Origin: Lachnospira sp963590775
Lineage (GTDB): Bacteria; Bacillota; Clostridia; Lachnospirales; Lachnospiraceae
Reading direction: 5' to 3'
DNA: 64,000 nucleotides
Assembly (NCBI GenBank): GCA_963590775.1
Contig: CAVAPS010000010.1
Span: forward strand, 1 to 64,000
The translations under genes were made by a program, and so were the position numbers. The first letter of the stretch is position 1, and every line of letters starts with the position of its first letter. Shown piece after piece: positions 35,220-44,738 of this stretch. The notes under the pieces were generated by a model that saw nothing but the letters and a program-made list of their open reading frames with translations, was not told the origin of the DNA and searched no databases.

Positions 35220-36875
35220 TCATCTCGCCAGATTCTGCTTCATTCCATCAAGGAAATCATATATCTCATCCATAAATACCTTGCCGTAGTGCTCGTATTT
35301 GTTCTCGCCAACACCGCTTACTGACAACATTTCTTCTTCGCTAAATGGTACTTTAATACACATATCTATAAGCGTCCTGTCTGAGAATATTACATATGGT
35401 GGAACACCTACTGACACAGCTATCTGTTTTCTTAACTCACGAAGTCTGTTAAATAACATGACACCACGCTCATTAAGTGCATCCTCTGGTTTCTTGGATT
35501 TAGGCGTTGCATAAGCTGATTTTGCAGCAGCCGCAGAACGCTTCATTCTGTCTGCTACCATTGCTGCATTCCTTGATACAGGCACACTGAAACGGTTACC
35601 CGGATACATATAAGCCTCGTCTGCCTGCTCTTCTGCCTCATTAACAACACAGTTAGAGCAGTTATAACAGTTGTATCTTCCACCTTCATGATTATCCGGT
35701 CTCTCACCAAAATATTTAAGAATATACTCCCTTAAGCAGCTAGTTGTCTTGCAGTAATCAACCATTGCATTAAGTCTTCTTTTATCAAGCATCATCAGCC
35801 TTGCCTGTTCCTGCACATCAATCTCAGGATTAGGCTCTCTGTGTTCTATGAAGAACTTGTTAATCATAATATCCTGTGGAGAGTATAACAGTACACATTC
35901 CGAATCCTCGCCGTCTCTTCCGGCGCGTCCTGCCTCCTGATAATAATTCTCTATGCACTGCGGCATATTATAATGAATTACGAATCTTACATTGGACTTA
36001 TCTATTCCCATTCCAAATGCATTGGTTGCCACAACAACCGGCTTGATATCATATATGAATGAATCCTGATTCTCTTTTCTCTCTTCCGCTGAAAGTCCTG
36101 CGTGATATTTAGTGACTGAAAGCCCATTTGCATTAAGCATGTCATAGACTTTCTCAACATTTTTTCTTGTAGCACAATATATAATTCCGCTGTCCTGCCT
36201 ATGGCTCACAAGGTAATCAAGTACATAAGAATCCTTGTCTTTAATATGCTTAACCTTGAATGTAAGGTTGCTTCTGTCAAAACCTGTTGTAAGTATCACC
36301 GGTCTTTCAAGTGAAAGAATCTGCAGTATATCATCTCTTACCTTATTTGTTGCAGTAGCTGTAAATGCACTTATTATTGGACGTCTTGCCAGCTTCTTTA
36401 CGAATGACAATATATTCAGGTAGCTTGGTCTGAAATCCTGTCCCCACTGCGATATACAGTGTGCCTCATCCACAGTAATCATAGATATCTCTACATGTGT
36501 TGCAAAATCAAGGAATCCCCATGTTTCCAGTCTTTCAGGCGCTACATATATAATCTTATAACGTCCCTGCTTTGCAAATGCGAGTGCCTTCGTAATCTGA
36601 TTATCTGTCAGTGAACTGTTAATATAGGCAGCATGTACACCTGCCTGATTAAGTGCACCCACCTGATCTTTCATAAGTGATATAAGAGGTGACACAACAA
36701 GAGTAATGCCGGACATTAACAATGCCGGCACCTGATAACATAATGATTTTCCTGCTCCTGTTGGCATAATTCCCAATACATCCCTGCCTGCAAGAATAGC
36801 GTCAACCAGCTTTTCCTGACCCGGACGGAAAGAATCGTAACCAAAATAATGCTTTAAAACTCCGTATTTATCCAT
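35220..36875 (-). CDS. recQ: ATP-dependent DNA helicase RecQ, short form
   Basis: A 3'-5' DNA helicase in recombination and repair. The 551-residue protein has SF2 motifs (Walker A MPTGAGKS, DEAH in TVDEAHCISQWGQDFR, motif VI QEAGRAGRDG), a four-cysteine zinc site (C in TSCLREYILKYFG, then CYNCSNC) and a C-terminal HRDC domain (about 465-545). The winged-helix part of the RQC region between the zinc site and HRDC looks reduced to a short linker, which explains why the protein is shorter than E. coli RecQ. It is placed four bases after the GGDEF gene stop. Confidence 0.92.
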   Translation of the reverse strand: MDKYGVLKHYFGYDSFRPGQEKLVDAILAGRDVLGIMPTGAGKSLCYQVPALLMSGITLVVSPLISLMKDQVGALNQAGVHAAYINSSLTDNQITKALAFAKQGRYKIIYVAPERLETWGFLDFATHVEISMITVDEAHCISQWGQDFRPSYLNILSFVKKLARRPIISAFTATATNKVRDDILQILSLERPVILTTGFDRSNLTFKVKHIKDKDSYVLDYLVSHRQDSGIIYCATRKNVEKVYDMLNANGLSVTKYHAGLSAEERKENQDSFIYDIKPVVVATNAFGMGIDKSNVRFVIHYNMPQCIENYYQEAGRAGRDGEDSECVLLYSPQDIMINKFFIEHREPNPEIDVQEQARLMMLDKRRLNAMVDYCKTTSCLREYILKYFGERPDNHEGGRYNCYNCSNCVVNEAEEQADEAYMYPGNRFSVPVSRNAAMVADRMKRSAAAAKSAYATPKSKKPEDALNERGVMLFNRLRELRKQIAVSVGVPPYVIFSDRTLIDMCIKVPFSEEEMLSVSGVGENKYEHYGKVFMDEIYDFLDGMKQNLAR

Positions 36876-36878
36876 AAC

Positions 36879-38486
36879 TTACTCGCTTTTCAGTTCTTTC
36901 TTGCTTTCATACATTCTCTTATCTGATCTGCTTCTTGTATCTTCAAAATCCTTATCAGTCTTAATATCATACTCAGCATATCCGCATGCTATCTGTACAT
37001 TAAGTCCGGCAATCTCTAATTCTATCTCTGCATGCTCCTCAAGCTCTCTGAGCTGTCTGACATGCCTTCCAATATCAAAATGTCGTTCTTTCTGATTAAT
37101 TACTGTACAGAATTCATCTCCGCCAATTCGGTAACATTTGCCATGTCGTCCGAATATATCCTTGATAATTCTCGCTGCTGCCTGTATATATGCATCCCCT
37201 GCCGCATGTCCAAGATTATCATTGCACCACTTAAGATTATTAAGATCAAATGTTGCTATAGCATATCCATCATAATCAGATGTATCATTCTCCCACTCAT
37301 TAAATGCTGCTCTGTTATACAGACCGGTCATTGTATCAGTTATTGCCATCTCCTTATAGAAATCAGCCTTCTGACCTTCTTTAATCTTCTCAAATGCTTC
37401 CGAAATACTTTCATATCCAATTACAACTATGAATATAAGCATTCCAAGTTTGCCTATCACATCTGTCTGCTGCAATCCTTTATAGTATGCTACAAGGTCT
37501 ACAACCATAGATACTCCAAGTGCAACAGCTCCAACAATATTGGTCTTAACTTTCCTGTCAAATCCTTTATCCTGAATTCGCTTGATAACAACCGCACAGA
37601 AATATATAAGAGACATCGCAAGCATAAGATGTATAACATATACACTGTTCACGAATTCCCATACTCCTGTCATATGACAGACAAAAAGCGCCACATCAAT
37701 AAACATGAATGTAGCACAGAAAATGTTGCTTATATGAGACTTAACAATCTGGAAAAAATACTTCTCAGCCATTACAAATGGAATAGGCATAAGCATAAGA
37801 AGCATATACCCCATAAGTGAGCCAATCTTTCTGTCACTGATAAGTAGTGTCGAAAGATTAGTCTCATTAAGAGCCCATACACCTATTAACTGTGCAAATA
37901 TTCCAAAGTAGAGCAATGCCTGAGTCTGTGCAATTCTCTTTCTGCATGCAATCCAGAGTATAACCATTGCCACTCCTGCCATTATAATAAATGAGCTTAA
38001 TGCCGCTGGCATAAGTGACTCAGTTATAAGTTCCTTCACAATTCCTGTCTCATCGCCATATTCAAATGGTGTTCCACGCGTCTTAGAGCCTTTATAAACA
38101 TTAGTCAGTCTTACTACTATGTCAGTTGTATATGGAGGAATGTTAACTATTATATAGTTAGTTCCTGTTGTTGTTCCATATATAGACTTATGTGCTTTTA
38201 TGTAGTATATCAGACTTCCACCAGCATACACCTCTACTTCCTGATGCCTGCTGACAAATGCAAGTGCCATATTATCTCCTGCACTCGCATTAACCTTCAG
38301 ATAATATTCCACCCTGCCATCACCCGAATATCTTGTATCTTCCGGCTGTACAGAAGTTCTGGTTCTATCCCGTGCAAGTGCTTTCTTATCTACACTGCTG
38401 AATATGAATCCCGATGCAATGAACAAAAGGAAGCAGATAAGAATAATATAATAAATAGTCCTGTTAATTAATTTAATTCTTTTCAT
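36879..38486 (-). CDS. Membrane diguanylate cyclase with extracytoplasmic sensor domain
   Basis: Second cyclic di-GMP synthase of the window. The 535-residue protein has an N-terminal signal/anchor (about 10-30), a beta-rich extracytoplasmic domain (about 35-160), about seven transmembrane helices (165-370) and a GGDEF domain (about 385-535) with intact RIGGDEFC. The plan resembles 7TMR-DISM receptors that couple an outside ligand to cyclic di-GMP output. There is no RxxD inhibitory site before GGDEF. The start is uncertain: ATG 38486 begins a credible signal anchor but has a weak ribosome site; the TTG at 38534 lies inside a yqeY relic. Confidence 0.87.
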   Translation of the reverse strand: MKRIKLINRTIYYIILICFLLFIASGFIFSSVDKKALARDRTRTSVQPEDTRYSGDGRVEYYLKVNASAGDNMALAFVSRHQEVEVYAGGSLIYYIKAHKSIYGTTTGTNYIIVNIPPYTTDIVVRLTNVYKGSKTRGTPFEYGDETGIVKELITESLMPAALSSFIIMAGVAMVILWIACRKRIAQTQALLYFGIFAQLIGVWALNETNLSTLLISDRKIGSLMGYMLLMLMPIPFVMAEKYFFQIVKSHISNIFCATFMFIDVALFVCHMTGVWEFVNSVYVIHLMLAMSLIYFCAVVIKRIQDKGFDRKVKTNIVGAVALGVSMVVDLVAYYKGLQQTDVIGKLGMLIFIVVIGYESISEAFEKIKEGQKADFYKEMAITDTMTGLYNRAAFNEWENDTSDYDGYAIATFDLNNLKWCNDNLGHAAGDAYIQAAARIIKDIFGRHGKCYRIGGDEFCTVINQKERHFDIGRHVRQLRELEEHAEIELEIAGLNVQIACGYAEYDIKTDKDFEDTRSRSDKRMYESKKELKSE

Positions 38487-38514
38487 AAAAAGCCAATCTA
38501 CTGTATTTTGTACA

Positions 38515-38654
38515 TTATTTGCAAAGTTCTGCAACTACCTGATTAATAACTTTACCATCGGCATTACACTTAAGCTCACCCATAACAGCAGTCTTGCCTT
38601 GTCTCTTGCCTTCATGGCTTTAATCATTTCACTCTGTAATGTACTTAACTGCAT
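38515..38654 (-). pseudogene. yqeY: Relic of a YqeY/GatB-like gene
   Basis: Translation from ATG 38654 gives LQSEMIKAMKARDKARL, which resembles the N-terminus of YqeY proteins (DMKxAMKAKDKxRL). After that, a shift of frame gives VMGELKCNADGKVINQVV and a stop at 38515-38517, which resembles the YqeY C-terminus (MGxxKxxxxGKADGKLINxxV). The ~100 residues in between are missing. The piece therefore looks like an internally deleted, frameshifted yqeY gene of about 140 bases. It lies between pilT and the GGDEF gene, all on the same strand. Confidence 0.6.
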
Positions 38655-38683
38655 AATATAATTTCTTCTTTCTATTGCTTAAA

Positions 38684-39733
38684 TTATATGCTCTTTGCAA
38701 GTTCCACAGGATTCTCTGAAAACTTGAGTGCTGTGTCCCTTGAAATAACCCTTGTCTTAACAAGATTAGCAAGCGAATAATTCATTGTATGCATACCTGT
38801 CTGCATATTAGACTGAAGAACGGTCTGTATCTGATTAGTCTTCTTCTCTTTAATAAGATTAGATACGGCTGTATTATTAAGCATAATCTCTGTTGCCGCA
38901 ATTCGTCCCTCCTTCTCTGCACGAGGTACAAGAGTCTGTGTTACAACTCCGGCTAATACAGATGCAAGCTGTATTATAAGTGCTGACTGTGCTTCAATAG
39001 GGCATGCACTGATTATACGCTCAACTGTCTGTGTAGCACTTCTTGTATGAAGTGTTGATAATACAAGATGTCCTGTCTCAGCCGCTGTAATAGCAGCATT
39101 AATTGTTTCATAGTCTCGCATTTCTCCTACGAGAATAACATCAGGATCTTCTCGCAGTGCTGAACGAAGTGCTGTTGCAAAATCAGGAACATCTCTTCCA
39201 ACCTGTCTCTGATGTATCATTGACTTCTCAAAGCCATATACATACTCGATAGGATCTTCTATTGTAATAATATGTCTTGACATATTATTGTTAATATAAT
39301 CAATCATAGCTGCAAGTGTTGTAGACTTACCGCTTCCTGTAGGACCTGTTACAAGAATAAGACCAGATCTCTTCTCAACAAGTTTAGAAAAAAGCTTTGC
39401 TGAATGTCCCAATTCTTCAAATGATGGTATAACAGAATCCAGAAGACGGATACTTGCTGCAAGATTCCTTCTCTGGTGATATATATTAATTCTTAATCGC
39501 CCGCCTGATTCATCAGTTGATGCAACATCCATATCTTTTCCTGCCTGAACAGTCTGGATATCTTCATCACCAAGAATTGAAAATATCATCTCTTCTGTTT
39601 CTTCTATTGATGGCACAATATCAAGAAGCTGAAGCTCTCCATATTTTCTTACAGCTACTGCCTCACCTGCAGTAATATGCAAATCTGAACATTTGTTATC
39701 TCTTGCGTATTTAATTAATTCTTTTAATTCCAT
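38684..39733 (-). CDS. pilT: PilT-type retraction ATPase
   Basis: Hexameric secretion-type ATPase that depolymerises type IV pili. The 349-residue length is that of PilT. Walker A GPTGSGKSTTLAAM, the Asp box ITIEDPIEYV, Walker B DPDVILVGEMRD and the His box GHLVLSTLHTRSA are intact, and the C-terminal AIRxGL-type retraction motif is not obvious. No PilB, PilC, PilM-O or prepilin peptidase gene is nearby, so the rest of the pilus must be elsewhere. A lone pilin-like gene lies at 7.3-7.9 kb. Confidence 0.92.
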   Translation of the reverse strand: MELKELIKYARDNKCSDLHITAGEAVAVRKYGELQLLDIVPSIEETEEMIFSILGDEDIQTVQAGKDMDVASTDESGGRLRINIYHQRRNLAASIRLLDSVIPSFEELGHSAKLFSKLVEKRSGLILVTGPTGSGKSTTLAAMIDYINNNMSRHIITIEDPIEYVYGFEKSMIHQRQVGRDVPDFATALRSALREDPDVILVGEMRDYETINAAITAAETGHLVLSTLHTRSATQTVERIISACPIEAQSALIIQLASVLAGVVTQTLVPRAEKEGRIAATEIMLNNTAVSNLIKEKKTNQIQTVLQSNMQTGMHTMNYSLANLVKTRVISRDTALKFSENPVELAKSI

Positions 39734-39807
39734 GTTCCCCTCCCATACAATCTGTTCATTAATATGAACAACAATTAGATACTACCACATCAAAAATGTA
39801 TATTCAA

Positions 39808-40449
39808 TCACACTTTTATCCCATTTTTCTTGCAGATATCATTAAGGCAGCATCTTTCACAATGCGGCGTGGTTCTTGCGGTACATACCTCTCTTCCGTG
39901 GTCTACGAACCTGTGGCACAATCCGCTTCCTTCTTCCAGCGGAACTATCTTCCACAAAGCCATCTCAACCTTCTTAGGTTCTTTCTCATCTTTTACAAGT
40001 CCGATTCTATTGCAAAGTCTTATGCAGTGTGTATCTGTAACAATTGCAGGCTTTCCGAACACGTCACCCATAATAAGGTTGGCACTCTTTCTTCCAACTC
40101 CCGGAAGCTTCAACAATTCTTCCATGCTGTCAGGCACTTTGTCGTTATACTGCTCATGAAGCATACGCATACATGCACATATATCCCTCGCCTTGCTTTT
40201 TCCAAGCCCGCATGGTCTTACAATCTCCTCAATCTCTTCTGGAGATGCTGCAGCAAGAGAGGCTATATCAGGATATTTCTCATACAGCCCCTTAACCACA
40301 ACATTTACTCTTGCATCAGTGCATTGTGCTGCAAGTCTTACACTTACAAGCAGCTTCCATGCATCATCGTAATCAAGACTGCACTCCGAATCCGGATATT
40401 CTGCCTTTAATCTTCTGATAACCTCTAAAGCAAGTTCTTTCTTAGTCAT
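39808..40449 (-). CDS. nth: Endonuclease III
   Basis: Base-excision repair glycosylase/AP lyase for oxidised pyrimidines. The 213-residue protein has the helix-hairpin-helix LPGVGRKSANLIM with catalytic Lys, and the catalytic Asp in VTDTHCIRLCNRIG. The C-terminal iron-sulfur cluster has four cysteines in VCTARTTPHCERCCLNDIC; the first spacing is seven residues instead of the usual six. Its ATG lies three bases after the stop of the sodium-coupled transporter gene, so the two are probably co-transcribed. Confidence 0.95.
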   Translation of the reverse strand: MTKKELALEVIRRLKAEYPDSECSLDYDDAWKLLVSVRLAAQCTDARVNVVVKGLYEKYPDIASLAAASPEEIEEIVRPCGLGKSKARDICACMRMLHEQYNDKVPDSMEELLKLPGVGRKSANLIMGDVFGKPAIVTDTHCIRLCNRIGLVKDEKEPKKVEMALWKIVPLEEGSGLCHRFVDHGREVCTARTTPHCERCCLNDICKKNGIKV

Positions 40450-40452
40450 AGC

Positions 40453-41919
40453 CTACGCATCTTTCTTCTTATAATTAGCAATTCCGAATATTGCAAGAAG
40501 CAATACACATGCAAATGTCATCCAGCCAACAAGATAGCCTGTTCCCATTGGTTTAAATGTATCATAATATCCCTTAAGATATACGACTACTATAATAGCC
40601 GGTAATATATAACTCATATAAAAGCCAAGCCAATCTGGAAGCTTTGGTCCTTTACCTTCATTAGCTTCTTTTCTGAAGCCTTCCCAGCCCCAGCCATTCT
40701 TTCTTGTACAGAATAATACGAATATCATGCTTCCAAGAGGAAGAAGATTATATGAGACAAGGAAATCCTCTAAATCCATAATTGAGCTTCCTGCACCTAA
40801 AGGCTGGAATCCGGCAAGCTTGTTAAAGCCGAATACAGCCGGAAGTGAAAGCAGAATCATGAATACAATATTACCTGCAACAACATTTTTTCTTGAATAA
40901 GCCTTAAGGTCAATATAGAAAGCAATAATATTTTCAAATACAGCAATTACAGTTGATAAAGCTGCAAATGACATGAATATAAAGAATGCCGTTCCCCATA
41001 TTCTTCCACCAGCCATATTATTGAATATGTTAGGCAGAGTTATAAATAACAAGGATGGACCTGAACCCGGAGCAACACCATAGGCAAAGCATGCCGGAAT
41101 AATGATAAAGCCTGCCATCAGTGCAACAAATGTATCAAGGATGATAATATTGACCGCCTCTCCACCGATTGTCCTTTCCTTCTTTAAGTAGCTTCCGAAT
41201 ATCTCCATCGCACCGATACCTACACTAAGCGTAAAGAATGCATGTGTCATGGCATCAAATATAACAGGTCCAAGACCCCTTGATTTAATTGAATCAAGGT
41301 TAGGCACCATATAGAACTTAACACCCTCTGATGCATTAGGAAGCACAAGTGAATGAACAGCAAGTACAATTATAAGTACCAGAAGAAGTACCATCATAAT
41401 CTTAGTAATCTTCTCAACACCCTTCTGTAATCCAAGTGCACACACGCCAAACGAAAGCAATACTGCAACAATCATCCATATTGTCATTGTTCCCGGCTGT
41501 GACAGCATATCACTAAATGCACCTGAAACACCATCAGTGTCTAAACCAGACAATGCACCGCTTGCTTCACGCCATGCATAATAAAGCATCCAGCCGGCAA
41601 CCATTGTGTAGAAAGCCATAAGAATATAACTTCCGACTACTGATACCCATTTGAAATAATGCCATTTGCTTCCCTTGGTCTCTAACTCTTCAAATGCTCT
41701 TGCAGCACCTTTACCGCTTCCTCGACCTATTGTGAACTCAACACACATAATAGGAAATCCGAGAATTGCAAGGAACACAAGATAGATAAGTACGAATGCC
41801 GCACCACCATTCTCCCCGCAGATGTATGGGAATTTCCATACATTACCAAGTCCTACCGCACATCCGGCCGACACTAATATAAAGCCGAGACGCGAACCGA
41901 ATTTTTCTCTCTCTTTCAA
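40453..41919 (-). CDS. Neurotransmitter:sodium symporter family transporter
   Basis: A sodium-coupled amino-acid transporter of the LeuT/NSS fold, 488 residues. The first helix has the unwound substrate/sodium segment SAGCAVGLGNVWKFPYICGENGGAAF, and TM6 and TM8 regions are recognisable (FFTLSVGIGAMEIFGSY). There appear to be 11-12 transmembrane helices, as in bacterial members such as TnaT. Substrate not identifiable; tryptophan, tyrosine, alanine or leucine are typical in the family. It is first in a unit with nth. Confidence 0.92.
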   Translation of the reverse strand: MKEREKFGSRLGFILVSAGCAVGLGNVWKFPYICGENGGAAFVLIYLVFLAILGFPIMCVEFTIGRGSGKGAARAFEELETKGSKWHYFKWVSVVGSYILMAFYTMVAGWMLYYAWREASGALSGLDTDGVSGAFSDMLSQPGTMTIWMIVAVLLSFGVCALGLQKGVEKITKIMMVLLLVLIIVLAVHSLVLPNASEGVKFYMVPNLDSIKSRGLGPVIFDAMTHAFFTLSVGIGAMEIFGSYLKKERTIGGEAVNIIILDTFVALMAGFIIIPACFAYGVAPGSGPSLLFITLPNIFNNMAGGRIWGTAFFIFMSFAALSTVIAVFENIIAFYIDLKAYSRKNVVAGNIVFMILLSLPAVFGFNKLAGFQPLGAGSSIMDLEDFLVSYNLLPLGSMIFVLFCTRKNGWGWEGFRKEANEGKGPKLPDWLGFYMSYILPAIIVVVYLKGYYDTFKPMGTGYLVGWMTFACVLLLAIFGIANYKKKDA

Positions 41920-41988
41920 AACTTAACCTCCGTCGTTAATATATTTACATTAATTAAAATTGTACCATATATTACGACATTTTGACAG

Positions 41989-43446
41989 TCAATTATAATT
42001 TCCATATATCCTTGCATTGTAATCACATTTTTCATAATGTGCTATAACCTCATCACTCGATGCACCAAATGTATAGATATTATCACTTCCTACAAACTCT
42101 GCAATCTCAACATTGGCACCGTCCATTGTTCCAAGTGTTACGGCACCGTTCAGCATGAATTTCATGTTACCTGTTCCTGACGCTTCCTTAGACGCAAGCG
42201 ATATCTGCTCTGATATGTCACACGCCGGAATAAGCTTCTCAGCAAATGTTACATTATAATTTTCAACAAGCACCACCTTGAGGTATGGACTTACATCTTT
42301 GTCAGCCTCAATAACCTTACTCAGGGTGAGTATCAGATGAATTATATCCTTCGCGATTGTGTATGCCGGTGCTGCCTTTGCGCCAAATATTACTGTCATC
42401 GGAATCCCAGGAATATTGCCCGCCTTGATGTCAAAATATTTATATATTATATATAGGGCGTTCATCTGCTGTCTCTTATACTCATGCAGACGCTTTATCT
42501 GTATGTCGTATATTGACTTCGGATTAATCTCTATTCCTTGTGTACGCTTAAGGTATTCTGCCAGATTTTCCTTGTTGTCAGACTTAATCTTAAGAATGTT
42601 ATCGTAAACATTTTTATTACCGATGAATTTTAGAAGGTCTTTTATCTTCTCTGCGTCATGTCTGTATTCACTTCCGATAAGTGTTTCAATATATTTTGCA
42701 AGCTTGTTATTGCAGTGGATAAGCCATCTTCTGAATGTTATTCCCCATGTGGACGAGATTCTTATCATCAATTATATACACTGATGGGTCTGTGTACTTT
42801 TCACGTGCTCTCCTGTCAAGCTCTCTTATAATTGGTATAAGTTGTGGAACAACTCTGTTAAAATAATCCACAGGCCATTTTTCAAGGGTTTCCGTCTATA
42901 TCCCCATTCTCAGTAAGAAGTCTTATAAGCTCTGGTATTACCATTGTCGGGTGCGTATCGTTAATCTGGATTACCGCAAATTCTGGCAGATTCTTAAATG
43001 TTTTACCTGTGTTAATATATTTGTCCCCGCACTCATCTAATATAAGTCTTGCACCGTTGCTTACCATGAAATACTGCTGATAGATTCTAAGAAGCCTTCC
43101 CTGCTCGTCACTGTCATCAGGATAGAGGAACAGTGTAAGGTTCTTCGCAATATCTGACTTGTCAAAATCTATGCCGTCACCTTTTACGATACTCTCATCA
43201 ACTGTCTCCACATCAAACACCTGCTTAAAAAGTCCAAGATGGTAGTTAAGTCCGATTCCATCACCGTTAATACCTAAGTTGGCAATCGAATCAAGGAAAC
43301 ATGCTGCAAGCCTTTCTGCCGTTGTCTTTCTCGATTCTGTCACGCCCCTTTTGTGTCACCAGCTTCATAAGTGCATGAAAGCACTCCTCATTGCTGCATG
43401 AGTGCAGGTCTTTTCCATAATCTTCCAAACATATAGTGTTAAGCAT
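41989..43446 (-). pseudogene. glgP: Decayed glycogen/maltodextrin phosphorylase gene
   Basis: Three blocks of a glycogen phosphorylase lie in order but in different frames. The start is at 43446 after GGAGGG (LNTICLEDYGKDL...), followed by AERLAACFLDSIANLG up to FAVIQINDTHPTMVIPELI (43343-42882), a YFNRVVPQLIPIIREL block, and GITFRRWLIHCN to KEASGTGNMKFMLNGAVTLGTMDGANVEIAE (42771-41989). The PLP lysine block (EASGTGNMK) survives. Missing are the segment before RLAACF, about 40 residues between the HMGN and GITFRRW blocks, and the C-terminal ~100 residues after ARIYGNYN. At least two frameshifts are needed. A normal protein has ~750-820 residues, so this gene is dead. Confidence 0.88.
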
Positions 43447-43539
43447 ATCGTTGCCCTCCATTCTTGTATTTATATTTTATTATGGAAGAGACCAAAAAAT
43501 TCTTTTGCATATTGATGGGATAAATTCCATAATGCTTCA

Positions 43540-43589
43540 AATATAAAAATCCTGCTTTCAGGCAGCCCATACCACCTGAAAGCAGGATT
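43540..43589 (-). terminator. Intrinsic terminator after the zinc-ribbon membrane protein
   Basis: A perfect 15-bp stem (43548-43562 with 43575-43589) with a 12-base loop, followed on the minus strand by TTTTATATTTG. Confidence 0.9.
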
Positions 43590-43610
43590 AACATTTTAAT
43601 TATTAACACA

Positions 43611-44276
43611 TTACATTAAACCATGTGCTCTGTTATAAGCATTACATATCTTATTAGAGCTCTTGATAAGAATATGCATTGCAATGAATGGTCCGATTCC
43701 ACAGATAAATGAACCAAAGATTAACCATAAGAGAACTGTTGTACCATTCTCCTGAATTGTAAGACCATAACGAGGTCCGTTAGCTGCAAGTCTGTTTCCA
43801 AGATTGTAATACCAGAACCATGCGTAGATACCACATGTAATAAATGATAACAGGATAAATGCTACAAGTCCTGATGTACTCTGTCCATCTCCTTCACATG
43901 CAATATTAACATCATGTGCCATCTTGTAAATGAAATAATATCCATATATTCCACATGTAATAATTGAAAGAATTATGTAAGAAGCCAGTCCTCTGTCATC
44001 CTTTAATCTCTCACCTGAATATGGTGGAACTGTACCATTATTATAACCATTGCTATAATTCTGATTAGCATTGTAGCCCTGATTATTCTGGTTATTGCTG
44101 TTTCCAGTGAAGCTCTGCTTTACTTCATCAAAAGCACTTCCTAATTCCTGCTCAACCTTATTGAAAACCTGTCCAGCCTGACCTGCAATATCCTGCTCTG
44201 GTGAACAATTTGCACCACAATATGGGCAGAATTTAGTTGAATCCGAAATCTGTTTTCCACATTTTGTACAAAACAT
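43611..44276 (-). CDS. Zinc-ribbon DUF4234-type membrane protein
   Basis: A 221-residue protein with an N-terminal zinc ribbon (MFCTKCGKQISDSTKFCPYCG), a polar Asn/Gln/Tyr-rich linker (about 50-90), and about four transmembrane helices in a repeat pattern (ILSIITCGIYGYYFIYK and LLSFITCGIYAWFWYY) that matches DUF4234. Function of the family is unknown. It follows the DUF2752 gene by 15 bases in what looks like a two-gene unit ending at a strong terminator. Confidence 0.85.
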   Translation of the reverse strand: MFCTKCGKQISDSTKFCPYCGANCSPEQDIAGQAGQVFNKVEQELGSAFDEVKQSFTGNSNNQNNQGYNANQNYSNGYNNGTVPPYSGERLKDDRGLASYIILSIITCGIYGYYFIYKMAHDVNIACEGDGQSTSGLVAFILLSFITCGIYAWFWYYNLGNRLAANGPRYGLTIQENGTTVLLWLIFGSFICGIGPFIAMHILIKSSNKICNAYNRAHGLM

Positions 44277-44291
44277 TTTGTTTCCTCTCCT

Positions 44292-44714
44292 TTATATGTT
44301 TAATTTGTGAATGATACGGAATATGATATTATTCTGAGGTTCAAAAACCACAATATCACCGGTTCCCATAAACATTCTATACAAATAAACTATAACAAAT
44401 GCCCCTGCTATTGTAAATATAAAAATTTTATAAATTTTAATATTTATTTTAGATTTCATAAGCATAATAATTACAGCCACCGGCGGCAGAAAAAAAAGAG
44501 GATGATACATGAATGCATCATGTATATTAAAATGCAGTAAAGCAATCCATGCCCTTGACATCCCGCAGCCTGCACATGATATACCTGTTATGTATTTTAT
44601 AGGGCAGGTAACCCCGAAACTTTCAATTATCACATATAGCACAACAACCGCTGTAATTGATGTTATTAATTCTTTTCTATGTGATCTTTCTTTATATGCA
44701 TTAACTCTGCTCAT
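44292..44714 (-). CDS. DUF2752 family membrane protein
   Basis: A 140-residue membrane protein with three transmembrane helices. The segment CPIKYITGISCAGCGMSRAW, with a Cys-x-x-Cys-Gly-x-x-R core, is the DUF2752 signature, followed by FHPLF-like MYHPLFFLPP. No function is established for the family. It is upstream of the zinc-ribbon membrane protein in the same direction. Confidence 0.87.
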   Translation of the reverse strand: MSRVNAYKERSHRKELITSITAVVVLYVIIESFGVTCPIKYITGISCAGCGMSRAWIALLHFNIHDAFMYHPLFFLPPVAVIIMLMKSKINIKIYKIFIFTIAGAFVIVYLYRMFMGTGDIVVFEPQNNIIFRIIHKLNI

Positions 44715-44738
44715 TATCCCCCCTTAAGAATCCTTTTA

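Noticed and set aside
37032..37820. Plus-strand open frame of 262 codons opposite the GGDEF gene
   Set aside because: Composition is Cys/His/Tyr/Ile-rich nonsense from the complementary strand of a membrane protein gene; no family features.
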